From Solen grandis (lineage: Eukaryota > Mollusca > Bivalvia > Adapedonta > Solenidae), in assembly GCA_021229015.1 (NCBI GenBank), contig CM037785.1:35389062-35453061 (forward strand): 64,000 bases of DNA, read 5' to 3'. Below, piece by piece: positions 1 through 11,237 of the stretch. Below the pieces are notes generated by a model, which made no database searches, was not told the origin of the DNA, and worked only from the letters and a program-made list of their open reading frames with translations. The translations under genes and the position numbers were made by a program. The first letter of the stretch is position 1. Each line of letters opens with the position of its first letter.

Positions 1-683
1 TTGTTTTGTATTCTGCTAACAGTTATATCAACAGGTTGGAGAGCTGGCTGTTCAGCATTGTTAATTACTTCTGTGCGGAGAAATGTAGTGTTTGTAAATT
101 CTCGTTTTGAGCCCGAGGATATATTTTTGACAATTGTCTGCTTGTCGCCTTTAATATTATTGGCAATAATTTCTGTTTTTGACTTTCTTTCTATTGTATT
201 AGCAGGTAGGTTAAGCAACGGTTTGCTTGAGAGATCTATTGGCAATGAATCGTTTGACGCGTTGTTAGATCTACCATATAAATTTGGGTCGACAATGGTT
301 TTGGCGTTAGGATCATCTATGTTTGTACCAGAATCACTCAGTGTCCCATATGTACCAACAATTAAGCGTTGAATTGTAGATGTTCTATTTTTACCAAAAA
401 CAGGGACATCGCCTGTTACTTTACGCCAACTTATAAGCTCCCAAGAAGCGGTGTCGTTAACTGGAAAACGTTTTGTCACAACATTAGTGTCAATAAATTT
501 TGCTGTGTCTATTCTAAATCGCAAATCTCCTAACACTCCAAGCCCGTTGTCAACTACATCTCTTTCAACGGAGTAAAGTATGTCCTTGAGCTGCCGATGA
601 GTTGGAACTTTCAGGTCGATTTCCTCGAAGAAAAGGTCATAGTCGACTTTAACGCTTCCATTCCTAATAAGTACATCGAACAT
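1..683 (-). CDS. Unrecognised protein, 5' part, runs off window edge
   Basis: An ATG at 681-683 (reverse strand) opens a frame of 227 codons with no stop before the window edge, which is unusual in this AT-rich DNA. The N-terminus reads MFDVLIRNGSVKVDYDLFFE and is followed by a mixed acidic/basic region with LGDLRFRIDTAKFI and WELISWRKVTGDVPVFG; the C-terminal part is rich in Asn, Ser and Thr and looks low in complexity or disordered. No signal peptide or membrane segment is evident. I do not recognise the family. The start lies about 60 bp downstream of one arm of an inverted repeat (740-915) whose other arm follows a retrotransposon gag remnant, so the gene may belong to a mobile element. 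It could also be a host exon. Confidence 0.4.
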   Translation of the reverse strand, partial: MFDVLIRNGSVKVDYDLFFEEIDLKVPTHRQLKDILYSVERDVVDNGLGVLGDLRFRIDTAKFIDTNVVTKRFPVNDTASWELISWRKVTGDVPVFGKNRTSTIQRLIVGTYGTLSDSGTNIDDPNAKTIVDPNLYGRSNNASNDSLPIDLSSKPLLNLPANTIERKSKTEIIANNIKGDKQTIVKNISSGSKREFTNTTFLRTEVINNAEQPALQPVDITVSRIQN

Positions 684-739
684 TATCGTTGTGAAAATTT
701 GTATCTGAATAATTGATTATTAATTTTAACCTGAAAATC

Positions 740-915
740 ATATATGTGTGTCGATTTTTACTAATATTCCACTTTGGGTGATTTATATTACATTTGGATA
801 ATTTACGTTGATTCAGTTGTAGTGATCTCCCTTTGTTTTCAAACGGCTGACGAACGTTCTTTTGGTTTGCAAAGGTAGTTATCTAATTATACTGTTTGTA
901 ATGATTCTTGTTTAT
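740..915 (-). repeat. Left arm of long inverted repeat
   Basis: The reverse complement of this stretch matches 2598-2765 closely, sharing blocks such as ATTAGATAA, CTACAACTGAATCAACG and AAATGTAATATAAATCACC. By eye identity is about 85-90% over ~160 bp. The two arms bracket the gag remnant. They may be two copies of one dispersed element in opposite orientation, or a partial inverted duplication. Confidence 0.75.
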
Positions 916-1104
916 AGTCTGTCTGTTTTTATAATATATTATATAATATGTTATAGACTGTATAATATAATTATTTAAATAAGCATGTTCTTGTATTAGA
1001 TTCTTGGAGATATGCGTAAATCTTTTTTTAAAATTGAAATTTTGTATCACCGGTAATTATCGTTAGTGTTCCTAATTGGTCGAATTCCGCCAGGGGGCGT
1101 GCGT

Positions 1105-1650
1105 TGTTAGTTGGCTAAATAAGGGAGTTTGTAAGTAGAATCAGTGTCATTTCTGTTCACGCTGGTTTTGTGATAAGTTCTATCGTCGGACTATTGTATT
1201 GACTGATTATACATTCTATGACATTGGGTAATTAGATAGGCTTCAAGTGCGAATTTAACTTTGAAGTTGGGCCTGTCGTGCTACTCGTGCCGTAGATCTG
1301 TATTAGCCAAGTCGTGTGGAAGCCCTAACGGAATTAGGTTTCCTAAGATTCGATAGGACGCCGAATAGCTAGCAGCCCCCATTGAAGCCGATAGCATCAT
1401 TGAGGCCAGCAGCCTCATTGAAGCCGATAGCGTATTGACGCCAGCAGCCGTATTGAAGCCGGCAGCATTATTTAAGCTAACAAGAGCCGTGTAAAGGAAA
1501 GAATCCACTTTTGCATATTTCTTAGCGACATTATTTTTAGTTATTCCGTTAAAAGGCAAGCAGCCTACGAGTAGAAACGCTTGGTTTTCCTTATCCGCCG
1601 CTGAGGTCCGCACGCATGCCACATATATTTTGTGGCAGCGATGGGAATCA
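1105..1650 (+). mobile_element. Candidate LTR end and primer binding site of a Gypsy-type element
   Basis: TGGCAGCGATGGGAATC at 1633-1649 has the form of a retrotransposon primer binding site: it starts TGG, complementary to a tRNA CCA end, and lies just upstream of the gag remnant. The sequence before it contains CTAAATAAGG near 1114, a possible TATA-like promoter, and a block of short GC-richer repeats at 1365-1480 built on CATTGAAGCC and CCAGCAGCC. No second LTR copy is visible in the window, so the left LTR boundary is not defined. Confidence 0.4.
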
Positions 1651-1686
1651 GCTTGACAGACTAATCTTGTAAGCCCTAGCTTCAAG

Positions 1687-2625
1687 ATGGCAGAGGGAGT
1701 AGACAAAGCCAAATTGCTTCTGTAAGAAAGGAAAGTGTGTCTTTGAGGCGGGAGAATGAGGGCCTCAAAGCATAGTGCGATGTGTTGTCACTTCGGAAAG
1801 AATTAAAGACTGCTAAAGAAGAGGACCCGATAGTGCACTTAATCTCCAAAGGTGTGAAATTGGGGCGTCTTGGTAAACCAGGAAAACAGAACCGGACACC
1901 AGGCTTCGAAATGCCGGAGACGCCAAGTACTTCTGAAGGTAATGTTACTGTACGTCGCCCGAAGACTTCAGTGAGGCCGACAACTTCAGTGAAGGCAGCA
2001 ACATATGATGGTGTCACATCGTGGCTTGATTATAAGGCACATTTTGACACATGCACAGATATCAACAAATGGAGTTATGGAGACAATGATTTATACCTCG
2101 CAGTTTCGCTGAGAGGTCAGGCCCAAAGCGTTTTGGAGCATCTTGTCCCTAATTACAGGAATTTTGACTCATTGGTGCAAGCACTTGAAGGGCATTTTGC
2201 ACCACCGAATCAAACGAAACTGTACTGTGTCCAGTTGAGAGAAAGAAGACAGAGAGCTTCCGGGACACTGAGCGAGTTAGGGCAAGACATTTGGCGGTTA
2301 ACTAGCCTCGCATACCCTAGCGCTCCAGTTGATTTAAAGGAAACGCTGGCAAAAAAGCAGTTTTTCGATGCCCTCTTCGCATTATACAAGCTACGCCAGC
2401 GAACCTCTATGATGCCATACATCATGCAGTTGAATTGGAAGCCTTTAGCCGGGCAAAGAAATTGAAGGTGAAAGGCCATGACATCGTGCAATCAACTGAT
2501 GTAGAGTCCAGCGCTACTTTGATGCAGATAGAAAAGCTTCAAGAAATGGTAGACAAGCTTCAGAAACAGGTCCAGGAGTTACTGAAGTTACTGATAAAGA
2601 ATCAATGCAAACAGTACAATTAGAT
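1687..2625 (+). pseudogene. Broken Gypsy-type retrotransposon gag
   Basis: A likely start (ATG at 1687, MAEGVDKAKL) is followed by an in-frame stop and then by a reading frame open from about 1782 to 2465. Its start has a coiled-coil character (RRENEGLKA, SLRKELKTAKEED). The core reads TYDGVTSWLDYKAHFDTC, GDNDLYLAVSLRGQAQSVLE and LVQALEGHFAPPNQTKLY, the pattern of the retrotransposon Gag family (Pfam Retrotrans_gag), which forms the particle packaging element RNA. A frameshift near 2440 moves the remainder to another frame (FSRAKKLKVKGHDIV then a Leu/Gln-rich coiled coil). No zinc knuckle, protease, reverse transcriptase or integrase follows, so this is a 3'-truncated dead copy. Confidence 0.75.
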
Positions 2626-2765
2626 AATTACCTTTGCAAACCGAAAGAACATTCGTCAGCCATTTGTAAACAAAGAGAGATCACTACAACTGAATCAACG
2701 GAAATTACCTAAATGTAATATAAATCACCCAAAGTGGAATATCAGTAAAATCGTCACATATGAAA
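2598..2765 (+). repeat. Right arm of long inverted repeat
   Basis: Partner of 740-915 in opposite orientation. It begins at the very end of the gag frame (AAGAATCAATGCAAACAG against AAGAATCATTACAAACAG in the other arm) and homology fades just after AAATCGTCACATATGA. Confidence 0.75.
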
Positions 2766-2963
2766 ACAATAAAAACCCGACTGTGTTTCTCTTCCTTCTT
2801 GTATTCCACAAGAAACGATAAACTGACCATTTGCACTGATTTAGACCATCTACTTCTGATAGCTAGTGACAGCTTTGTTGTTGTTTGTTTATGATGATAG
2901 TAATGATCGATGCCAATATAATGGCGATTTTTGTCGATTAAATTTGACACTAAAATGTTTCTC

Positions 2964-3063
2964 NNNNNNNNNNNNNNNNNNNNNNNNNNNNNNNNNNNNN
3001 NNNNNNNNNNNNNNNNNNNNNNNNNNNNNNNNNNNNNNNNNNNNNNNNNNNNNNNNNNNNNNN
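2964..3063. other. Assembly gap (100 N)
   Basis: Exactly 100 undetermined bases, the conventional filler for a scaffold gap of unknown size. Any reading frame crossing it is meaningless. Confidence 1.
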
Positions 3064-3160
3064 CGAAGACATTGCTAGTGAGAGAAGAGAGTCTTTGCAT
3101 TCTTCTTGCTTGCAGCGCTAGTGGAGAAGCCCCCATCCCACCCCTTTTTCGTCTTGGCGG
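3064..3160 (+). pseudogene. Fragment of a pogo/Tigger-like DDE transposase
   Basis: The + strand reads REESLCILLACSASGEAPIP followed by PLFRLGG. This fits the conserved strand of DDE_1 transposases (pogo, Tigger, jerky group), where the pattern is a run of hydrophobic residues, then A-A-x-G and a PPL block. Only about 30 codons remain after the assembly gap, and the preceding part may be in the gap. Assignment rests on this one motif. Confidence 0.4.
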
Positions 3161-3269
3161 CATGATGCTGACTGTTCAAACTTACAAGATCAACTGAACT
3201 CACTATGAAATTTTCAGCGTTTTGTACCCATTCGACCGTAAAAATAACACGCCAGCAAAACGCTATTCT

Positions 3270-3460
3270 GTCGTTATTCAAACGTTAGACACGCGCTCAA
3301 CACGCTCATCTAACGTTGACAAATCGTTCGTCGCACGCCAGCTAATGGTTTTCAGCGGTATCTTACTTGGTCGCTGTTACACGCTTCTCGTGCGTTAGAC
3401 ACACGCTAGTCATGCGTTAGGCACACGTTAATCAAACGCCAGATGTGTCATCCTCATTCT
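3270..3460. repeat. Degenerate short-motif repeat (CGTTAGACACACGC-like)
   Basis: Variants of CGTTAGACACGCGCT, CGTTAGACACACGCT and CGTTAGGCACACGTT recur irregularly over about 190 bp. It is higher in CpG than the surroundings. No coding sense was found. The stretch 3460-3820 holds nothing else I can identify. Confidence 0.4.
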
Positions 3461-3822
3461 AGAACTCTAAAAAATTGAACGATTGTAATGTTCAGAGAAC
3501 GTTGGCCAGAACGTCATAGTGTGACGGCCCAATTAGTGCAGAATCGCATTGCGTCGATCCGCACTAAGCGCGGAGAGGTCAGTTAAACTTGTCAAGATAA
3601 ATATGCAAATGAGCAAGGTCAGCGATGCCTGGTAAGCGTTTCTAGCTACTAAAGACGGCAAGCTGCCGTCTAAAAATGAATATTATGTATTTATTCTTTA
3701 AATAAGATGTATACATATCAACAGAACTGGTTGTTTTCATGAGGGGTAAAATTCACGAAATTTGACAATGCGCAAACTTGTCATGCAACCCGTTTATCGG
3801 AAGTACCGTGTCTCTACTTCAG

Positions 3823-6316
3823 GTAGTTATATAGATCCGGATGACCCTTGTGGAAGGTGCGTGTGTGACAGTGCTGGATTTTTGACGTGCGGGCCAAAGC
3901 GATGTCCTCGTCTAAAGTGTGGCGTCAATCTGCAGTTCTCACCAAATGGCGCTTGTTGTCCAAGATGTAAACGTCGATGTAAGAGAATAGAATGCCCGAG
4001 TCTTAGCTGTCCAAGACGCTTGCGATTTTACCAGGATGACTCTTGCTGTGCAGAATGCGGTTGTCGGTTTGGTGGAAAAATGTATTCTGAAGGTATGCCT
4101 AGAGTTATTTGTTTTCAATATAATTATGTCTTAACAACTTTTTTATCCTTTTTGCTTCAGTATACAAACAGATAAGCACAATTATCATTTATAACATTTT
4201 TTAATAGCAAACACATCATTGATGATAACAAGACGTATCCATAAAAAATGAGATATGCGGCGTTGATGGGGATTCGGGTAATGGAGAATATAGGACGATT
4301 AATCATCTTTGAAGTATTTCATTGTTGGAAGTCAAAATCATCATAATCATCATTATCATCTCCACCACCACCTGATCTACACCACCACCACCACTATTAT
4401 CATCATCATCACCATCATCATCACCACCATAATTTACAAAAAATATCATCAAAAGACGTAATAAAAAAGTTATTTATTTCCACTAACCCAAACGAATCTT
4501 TAAAATTCTCAATCGGCACTGTCCGTCCGAAAAATAATCATATATATTGAGTTGCACTGTTCTTCAAAGTAAGTTGTCATGACAAAAATAATGAAACTGT
4601 TAACTTACAGTCAGTTAACTAGCTTCATGTCAAAAGTATTGGAGACCGTCCCAGGTGGCCGAGGGGTTAGATCGTCAGCCCTCAGAGTATCATGTCACAT
4701 GTCAACTGTGTGATACTGCACTGCAGTGTGCGACACTTTATCTGTCTGAAGTAGACATTTTCCCCAAATACTGAACTATTTTCGGTGGGACATTAAACTC
4801 AATAATAACTAAGAAGCAAACAACCAACAAAACGTTTTGTTTTTTAACTACAGGTCCTTTCATGGACAGCTGTAGACAGTGCGTGTGTGAAGGGGGGGAG
4901 GTCACGTGTCAACCAATATGCCCCGCCCAGCAACTCCAGTGCGCAGACGCAGTTCAAGCCAGCGACTGTCGCTACACGTGCCCGCATGGTAAGATACATT
5001 GTATTTAATCTATCCTTTCAGCAAAATCAAAATTTAAAAATTGTATCACTTTGAGATGAGATATATTCCATATTCACTCAAAAGAAACACATTTTCTTTT
5101 TACTGAATTCTAACTGTTGCTACATACCCTTATACATACCCGTACGGTAAAAAGTAGTTCCGGTAGATCTATACCACTCACGCTGTGGGATACGGGTTTT
5201 ATCTCACTGATAGTATTTCATCCCTTTGCATAAAAAAAATGTATACTGTATAGTTCCCCCTTTTACACACAATGATCACATTTCCAAATATGGTATTGTG
5301 TACTACTGCCAAAGCCACACACTCCTGTGGGCTGAGCTATAAAAGCGCGCCATAATGCTATGCTCTTCATGATTTAGTGCAGCTCTTAACGTGTCCCATT
5401 CAGTGATTTCATTGGCTGAATGTGTAGGCTATGTTTTAAAAAACAACAGGAGTCTAGCTGGTCAATTATGCGGGTGGTTCAGTATTGGGGTCCACGATGG
5501 GGATTTCCTCTAGACAACACAAACATAATGTAATCAAGGGATTATATAGCCTAGTAAAATATACCAGGGCAGCTGTTGTTGGGGCGGGGGGGGGGGGGGG
5601 GGGGCAAGGTCCCGTAGTCGTTCCCCTCCCCGGCCAAGGTGAAACCGGGCCTGAATTTGTGTACGATTACGATTTGTCCATCTTAATCGTTTAATGAAAT
5701 GCTTCGAAATTTTGAAAAATATATTGCATTTAAATGTGCCGTAAGGTTTTGATATGGAGATATTAAGTGACTGTCTTGTGCCTACGTGCCTATGAGCATT
5801 ATGGGTCGGTGAATTATTATGTCATGCTTTGTGAGCTGATATTTAAATGTACCGAGGTCAAAGGCAAAGCTGTATGGCGTCCGTGACAAAATGTAAAATT
5901 ATTTTTTATACATGTATTTTAAATTTTATGAAATCATCGTAGCACTCCGCTTCAAGTTGCTTGCGATAAGTTCCTTAAAATTTAAAATATAAACGGTAAC
6001 TTAAACGTACATTCTGTATTAAAAAACGTGCATTCTGTATACAAAATATACATCAGTCTGTATATCCTGTACTACTGGGTGTCATCATTGTTTTCCAGGT
6101 GACGTGAAGACATGTCAAGTGGGAGATACCATTATTCTGTACGGGGAGTTCAAGGAAGTGGGAAACAAGATCTGCACGTGCGCAGGGGACTGGCACCCCC
6201 TGGCTTTTTGTGCTCCAAAGGTTGGGCCCAGATTTAAAAGAAGAACCCATGTCTTGCACAAAGTGTTTTCGGATAAACATTCATGTTTAAGCTGGGCTCG
6301 TTTATATGTATATTAA
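3823..6316 (+). CDS. Last three exons of a secreted von Willebrand factor C-domain protein
   Basis: Three exons can be joined: 3823-4092, 4854-4988 and 6099-6316. Each starts after AG (CTTCAG, ACTACAG, TTTCCAG) and the first two end before GT. Every junction splits a Gly codon after its first base (phase 1), so the exons are symmetrical modules typical of extracellular proteins. Exon one encodes DPCGRCVCDSAGFLTC, then a CCPRC and a CCAEC block: one full VWC-type module and a second partial one. Exon two (SCRQCVCEGGEVTC, CPAQQLQC) is another cysteine-rich unit. Exon three carries ICTCAGDW and ends in a basic tail with a stop at 6314-6316. VWC modules of the chordin/kielin kind bind BMP-type ligands or matrix proteins, but the partner here is unknown. 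Upstream exons and the signal peptide are outside what I can identify. Confidence 0.8.
4250..4325 (+). repeat. Dispersed repeat, copy 1
   Basis: AGATATGCGGCGTTGATGGG, then GTAATGGAGAA and GAAGTATTTCATTG, match 11748-11822 (AGATATGCGACGTTAATGGG, GTAATGGAGAA, GAAGCGTTTTATTG). It lies in the first intron of the VWC gene. Confidence 0.55.
4336..4432. repeat. Trinucleotide microsatellite (ATC/ACC)n
   Basis: Interrupted run of ATC, ATT and ACC triplets inside the intron. Confidence 0.9.
4640..4815 (+). mobile_element. tRNA-derived SINE, 3' part, in VWC gene intron
   Basis: GTGGCCGAGGGGTTAGATCG resembles a tRNA A-box head. The tail GGTGGGACATTAAACTC followed by AATAATAACT is the end seen in other SINE copies in this window (compare TTGGGACGTAAAACCT at 29652). 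The B box is degraded. Confidence 0.55.
5586..5604 (+). repeat. Poly-G tract (19 G)
   Basis: A 19-base G run in the last intron of the VWC gene, followed by GC-rich sequence. It could form a G-quadruplex, and its length may be unreliable in the assembly. Confidence 0.8.
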
Positions 6317-6915
6317 ATATCCAATATTCTTCCAAAAGCAATTTAATATTTTATATTCTTCGGACAGAAAAGCAAAGTGTAACAAGGTGCAATTTGTATA
6401 TACGGGTATTCGTTAACGACAACAGTACTACTATGCATAAATGAGAAAGAATCATTCAATTGTTTACAAAAATATCTAATTTGCATATTCCGCATATCTT
6501 CGTCATTTTTCTAACGTTTTCCATAAACCTTCCGTGTGTATCCGTTAACGAGTGCATAAATTGATGACGTAGCAGATAAACAAATTGTTACTCAGCGACG
6601 GTTTTTCAAATTCATTTTTTTCCCGATTACAGACCGTCTTCAGGAATACTCGCCAATGCAAATATAAACAACGAGAGTATTTTGACATCCATCCAAAATA
6701 CTAAATTACGTAATTTGATCAAAATTTTCAATGGGTTAAACTGTAACTTACAATCTATATTTGCACATTATATACCATTTGTGTTGGTCTACATTACGTC
6801 AATGTTATTTTATATTTTCTTTTTCATGAAAATTGAATCATTATGAACTGTAATGGGCCTTTGTGTTATATCACGTTTTTTTTCTTATTAACGACCGTGA
6901 AATGTTACGAGCAAA

Positions 6916-6921
6916 AATAAA
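6916..6921 (+). terminator. Candidate polyadenylation signal of the VWC gene
   Basis: AATAAA lies 600 bp after the stop codon of the last VWC exon, in a stretch with no other coding sense. AT-rich DNA makes chance hits common. Confidence 0.4.
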
Positions 6922-8432
6922 CTTCAGATGAAACAAACCGTGGATTGAGTTGTATCTTTGTAACATAAATTTTAGGCCTAAAACAAGTCTGTTTTTTCGG
7001 CAACTCGACCTTACCTAGCAAAAACCCGCCGATCTTAAAGTTTTTGCGGCTGTTTTAAGCGGCCATTTTGGGACCGCCGTGTCCGTGATTTATTCGCTGG
7101 ACTTAAAAAAAAAAAAAAAGCAAGAAAAACGAAAAAAAGAAAAAGAAAAGACATTCAATCCCTACCCTAACTTTTTTTAAGACCTTTGCCCTAAACACAC
7201 ATTTTGTCTCTAAATACAAGAGCTTTAGACTCACTTTGAACAGGCACTTTCGATGACGATTAAAAATTAATGAATAACATGAAATGAATAGCGTTGTGGT
7301 AAAGGTCTGCGTACTTAACCGTTGCGTTCCGGTTTCGATATCTAGGGACATGCATGATAGAGTGTAGTGATTGTTCGTCTACTCCGGACATTTCGGTTTC
7401 CCACATACGCCATCAAACACTCTTAAAAAATATTCTGCTGTCGCAATAAATGGCGATTAAAGTTTTCAACCAGGTTTAGGGCTATGCAGTGCTAGGCCAC
7501 TACCGATACGATATTTAAGCTACGCGGGTTGTGCGATACGCAATATGATAAAATAATGTATATGCCATTACATTTTTCTTCCACTCGAGCATATATCTAT
7601 CCGAAAATTGGACTAGTGTTCCGAGAAAATTCGCCATCAAACTACACTTGAATCGATAATGCATTTGTCATCCCGTTTTATACTTTTATCAAAAAAGTGA
7701 AATATAATTTGAGAAACAAAACACGAGTCATAAATCATTCCAAGACCTGCCTGCAATAAGTTAAGAGGAAACTATGTAAATAAATTATATCGGAAATAAA
7801 ATTTCCTATTAAAGGTAGACTTGAGTAGTCCAGGTTTTACCAAATCTTCCTGGAATAGACTAAGCCTTAAAGATGACACGTTGCATTACACATGATATTT
7901 AATCAGAATATCCAAAAAAATACAGTAGAATTCTTTCGGAAAAATATAAAAGACTTGGTAGGATTTTTGTTAAAAACAAGATAAACATTGGACAAGACGT
8001 AAATGCATAACTCCTGCATGATAAACACGGATATTTTTAGAAGATTCTTTTTGGAATGAGACTACTTTTGACACGACATACCTCTGACGCACTAAAATGA
8101 CGTAATCCATGTAAACACACAGTTGAAATGTGTGATCTATAAGTTCTGTCTAAGATTCCTAACATCTGACCATATAATCTAAAATAAAAGAAACAATGAC
8201 ATTTTTTTAAATTATTTTATTTCAGTTTATAACAAATTATTTTCTTAAATCTGACTGAATTATTAAAATAAATATTGAGTGCTGTCATATCTTTTGTCGT
8301 CTGCAGTCAACTGGGCCTATCGTCTTACATGCCGAATTTTAGACTTTCCCCTTGTGCAGAAATCCTGGTTAAATAATTTTCCACTCATTCCTTCCTTTGT
8401 TTTCCCCAGGAAAACAAGAAAAAGGTATGTTT
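6922..8432. other. Non-coding stretch, no feature recognised
   Basis: AT-rich sequence with a poly-A run at 7105-7119. No long frame, protein motif or structured repeat was seen. Confidence 0.6.
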
Positions 8433-9146
8433 AAACAAGAGGGCCATTATGGCCCTGTATCGCTCACCTGAGTACCATTGCTCTAAAGGCACTGTATAAT
8501 GCTACACACTAAATATCTTAACTCTTGATCTTGTGGTTTCTGAGAAGAAGATTTTCCTTTCTTTCTCTATATAAGCCTTTGTAAAATCAAGTGACACCTG
8601 GGGCGGACCCAATTTGGACCCAAGGGCCATGATTTGAACAACTTTGGTAGAGATCCACTAGACAATGGTACAAGCCTTATATCTAAGCTCTAGGCCATGT
8701 GGTGTCTGATAAGAAGATTTTTCTAGTTTTTCCCTATATAAGCCTTTGTAAAATAAAATGACCACTGGGGCAGGACAAATTTTGACCCTAGGGCCATGAT
8801 TTGAACAATTTTTGTAAAGGTTTATACGACAATTCTACACGCTGTAGGCCTTACAGTTTTGCAGGAGAAGATTTTCTAAGATTGCATTTTAAAATCTATT
8901 TTTAGCTCCTGTGACCTACTTTTTCAACCAATCATAATAATTTGTATAATTTTGTTAGAGGACATCATAAGGATGATTCCTGTGAAATTTTGTCAAAATC
9001 CCTTCAGCGGATTAGGAGGAGATGTTGTTTAATGGAAAAAGTTGACGCAAGACGCACGCACACACGGACAGATGGACGGACGACAGACGCCGGACAAAAG
9101 GCAATCATAAAAGCTCACCATGAGCACGTTGTGCTCAGGTGAGCTA
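8433..9146 (+). mobile_element. Hairpin-ended bivalve repeat with tandem cores, copy A
   Basis: The left end AACAAGAGGGCCATTATGGC contains a perfect GGGCCATTATGGCCC-type hairpin followed by CGCTCACCTGAG. The right end GCTCACCATGAGCACG...GTGCTCAGGTGAGC is another hairpin whose last arm is complementary to the left CTCACCTGAG. Between them lie ~165-bp tandem units, each with a CTCTAGGCC box, GAGAAGATTTT, a 'tatataagcc' box and GGGCCATGATTTGAACAA. GACGGACG-type GC-rich repeats precede the right end. No protein is encoded. The layout (hairpin ends, subterminal inverted repeats, tandem core) recalls pearl/HINE-like non-autonomous elements of molluscs, but that is an analogy. Confidence 0.75.
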
Positions 9147-9886
9147 ATTATCTAAGCTCTAGGCCTTATGGATTCATAAAAGAAGATTTTTAAGATTTTC
9201 CTATATAACTCTATGTAAAACAAGTAACCCCTGGTGCGGGGTCATTTATCACCATAGGGCGATGATTTGAACAATCTTGGTAATGAACCATTAGATGATG
9301 CTACATACCAAATATGTTAGCTCTAGGCCTTATGGTTTTATAGGAGAAGATTTTTAAAGTTTTTCCTATATAAGTCTATGTAAAACAAGTGACCCCCGGG
9401 GCAGGGCCAATTCTAACTCCAGGGTCATAATTTGAACAACTTTTGTAGAGATTCACTAGACAATGCTACACGCCAAATATCTTCCATAAAAATAAAACCC
9501 CTGGGGCGGGGCCAATTTTGACCCCAGGGTCATGATCAACAACTTTTGTAGATGTTCATTAGACAATTCTACATACCAATTATAAAGCTCTAGGCCTTAC
9601 AGTTTTGCAGGAGAAGATTTCCTAAGATTGCATTTTAAAAATCTATTTTTAGCTCCTGTGACCTACTTATTCACCCAATCAAAATAATTTGAACAACTTT
9701 GATAAAGGTCATGATAAGGATGATTCCTGTGAAGTTTGGTCAAAATCCATCCAGTGGTTTAGGAGGAGAAGTCGTTTGAATGAAAAGTTGACGACGGACG
9801 CACGCACGGACGCACGGACGATGGACGACGGACAACGGGCGATCACAAAAGCTCACCTTGAGCACTTTGTGCTCAGGTGAGCTAAA
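9147..9886 (+). mobile_element. Hairpin-ended repeat, copy B (no left end)
   Basis: Core units continue directly after the right terminus of copy A, without a new left end, and finish with a second complete right terminus, GCTCACCTTGAGCACT...GTGCTCAGGTGAGC (9851-9883). The pair therefore looks like a fusion or tandem growth of one element carrying an internal terminus. Confidence 0.7.
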
Positions 9887-9979
9887 AACAGGTTTAACAA
9901 ACCGAAAGTAGTCTGAAATATTGGCTGGAGCAAAGAGTATTTGCTACATCCCATGAAAACACAAACAAGTTCTATTTAT

Positions 9980-10945
9980 TAGCTCACCTGAGAAGTGCTC
10001 AAGGTGAGCTTTTGTGATCATCCTGCGTCCGTCGTCAACAATTTACTTTAAACAACATCTCCTCTGAAACAGCAGGGCAGAATTTAATTAAATTTGGCAG
10101 GGGTGTTTCTTGGGTGGACCTTCACAAAAGTTGCTAAAAATCTTGATCCATTTGGAACTCTAGTTACCATGACAACGGAAAGAAAAGAAAAAAAAGAAAA
10201 CTTTAAAAATCATCTCCTCCAAAACTATTGGCTAGATATCAAAATATTTTAGTACAGATGTTCCTTGGGTTACTCTCTACCAAGATTGCTAAAATTATTC
10301 CGATCGGGGAAAAAACCATGAACGCCATGGGGCGGGGCTAATTTGCCTAATATGTACGTATATAGAGAAATCATTAAACGACATCTCCTATGAAACCACT
10401 GGATGCGAAGATCCCTGGGTGAAGCATCACAAAAGTTGCTAAAATTATTCCGATCCATAAAAAAAACATTGCCGCCAGGGGTGGGGCTAATTTGCCTTAT
10501 ATGTGTGTAGTGAAATCTCTTAATGACATCTCCTTTGAAACCGCTGGACAGAATTTGTCTTTAGTTGGCAGGGATGATCCTCTGGTGAAGCTTCACAAAA
10601 GTTGCTGAAATGATTCCAATCCGTAAAAAAACATGGCCGCCAGGGGCTGGGTTAATTTACCTTATACATGTATAGTGAAATCTTTAAACCACATTCCTGT
10701 GAAAATGCTGGAAAGAATTAAATTAACTTTGGCAGGGATGATCGTTTGGTAAAGCCTAAAAAAATGCTTAAATAATTCAGATCCATAAAAAACATGGCCG
10801 CCATGGGCGGGGCTAATTTGCCTTAAATGTGTATAGTGAAATCACTAAATGACATATTCTCTGAAACCGTTGGACAGAATTTGATTAAAATTGGCAGGGA
10901 TTATCCCTGGGTGAAGCTTCACAAAAGTTGCTGAAATTGTTATAT
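9980..10945 (-). mobile_element. Hairpin-ended repeat, inverted copy C (no left end)
   Basis: Starts with the right-terminus hairpin in reverse orientation (TAGCTCACCTGAGAAGTGCT), then CGTCCGTCGTCAAC. About five to six ~150-165-bp units follow, each with CATCTCCT, GAAACC, TTGGCAGGGATGATC, CTTCACAAAAGTTGCT and CATGGCCGCCA(G/T)GGG. The core sequence differs from copies A and B, so a common terminus is attached to a different core family. It fades out near 10945. Confidence 0.7.
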
Positions 10946-11237
10946 TACAGTTAGCACATTCCAGCCCACAATGCTCACTGTTTCAGTGCCTTCCATCGTG
11001 TGCAGAAAAAAAGAATCCCAACACACTTACAAAATCAAACCCTTGAATAACAGCCTACCTGTTAACAAAAGCCAGTGTCCGTAGTCCTACAACTTAAAAC
11101 ATCTAGATAACAGCCACATCAAATCAAGGTCAGTGTTAAGCCTTCTGATGATTGGTCTCTGTTCAGAGAGGTTACTGAACATCCTTTTGTGGAGATAGAT
11201 GGTGAATCATTCAATAAGTAATTACATGTACACACTC

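Noticed and set aside
1281..2017. - strand frames of 143 and 111 codons
   Set aside because: Antisense to the gag remnant and to a short-repeat block, without any motif.
2705..3281. Frames crossing or flanking the N block
   Set aside because: They include undetermined bases or are antisense to the transposase fragment.
5485..5694. 69-codon frame with polyglycine
   Set aside because: Depends on a 19-G run and lies within an intron of the VWC gene.
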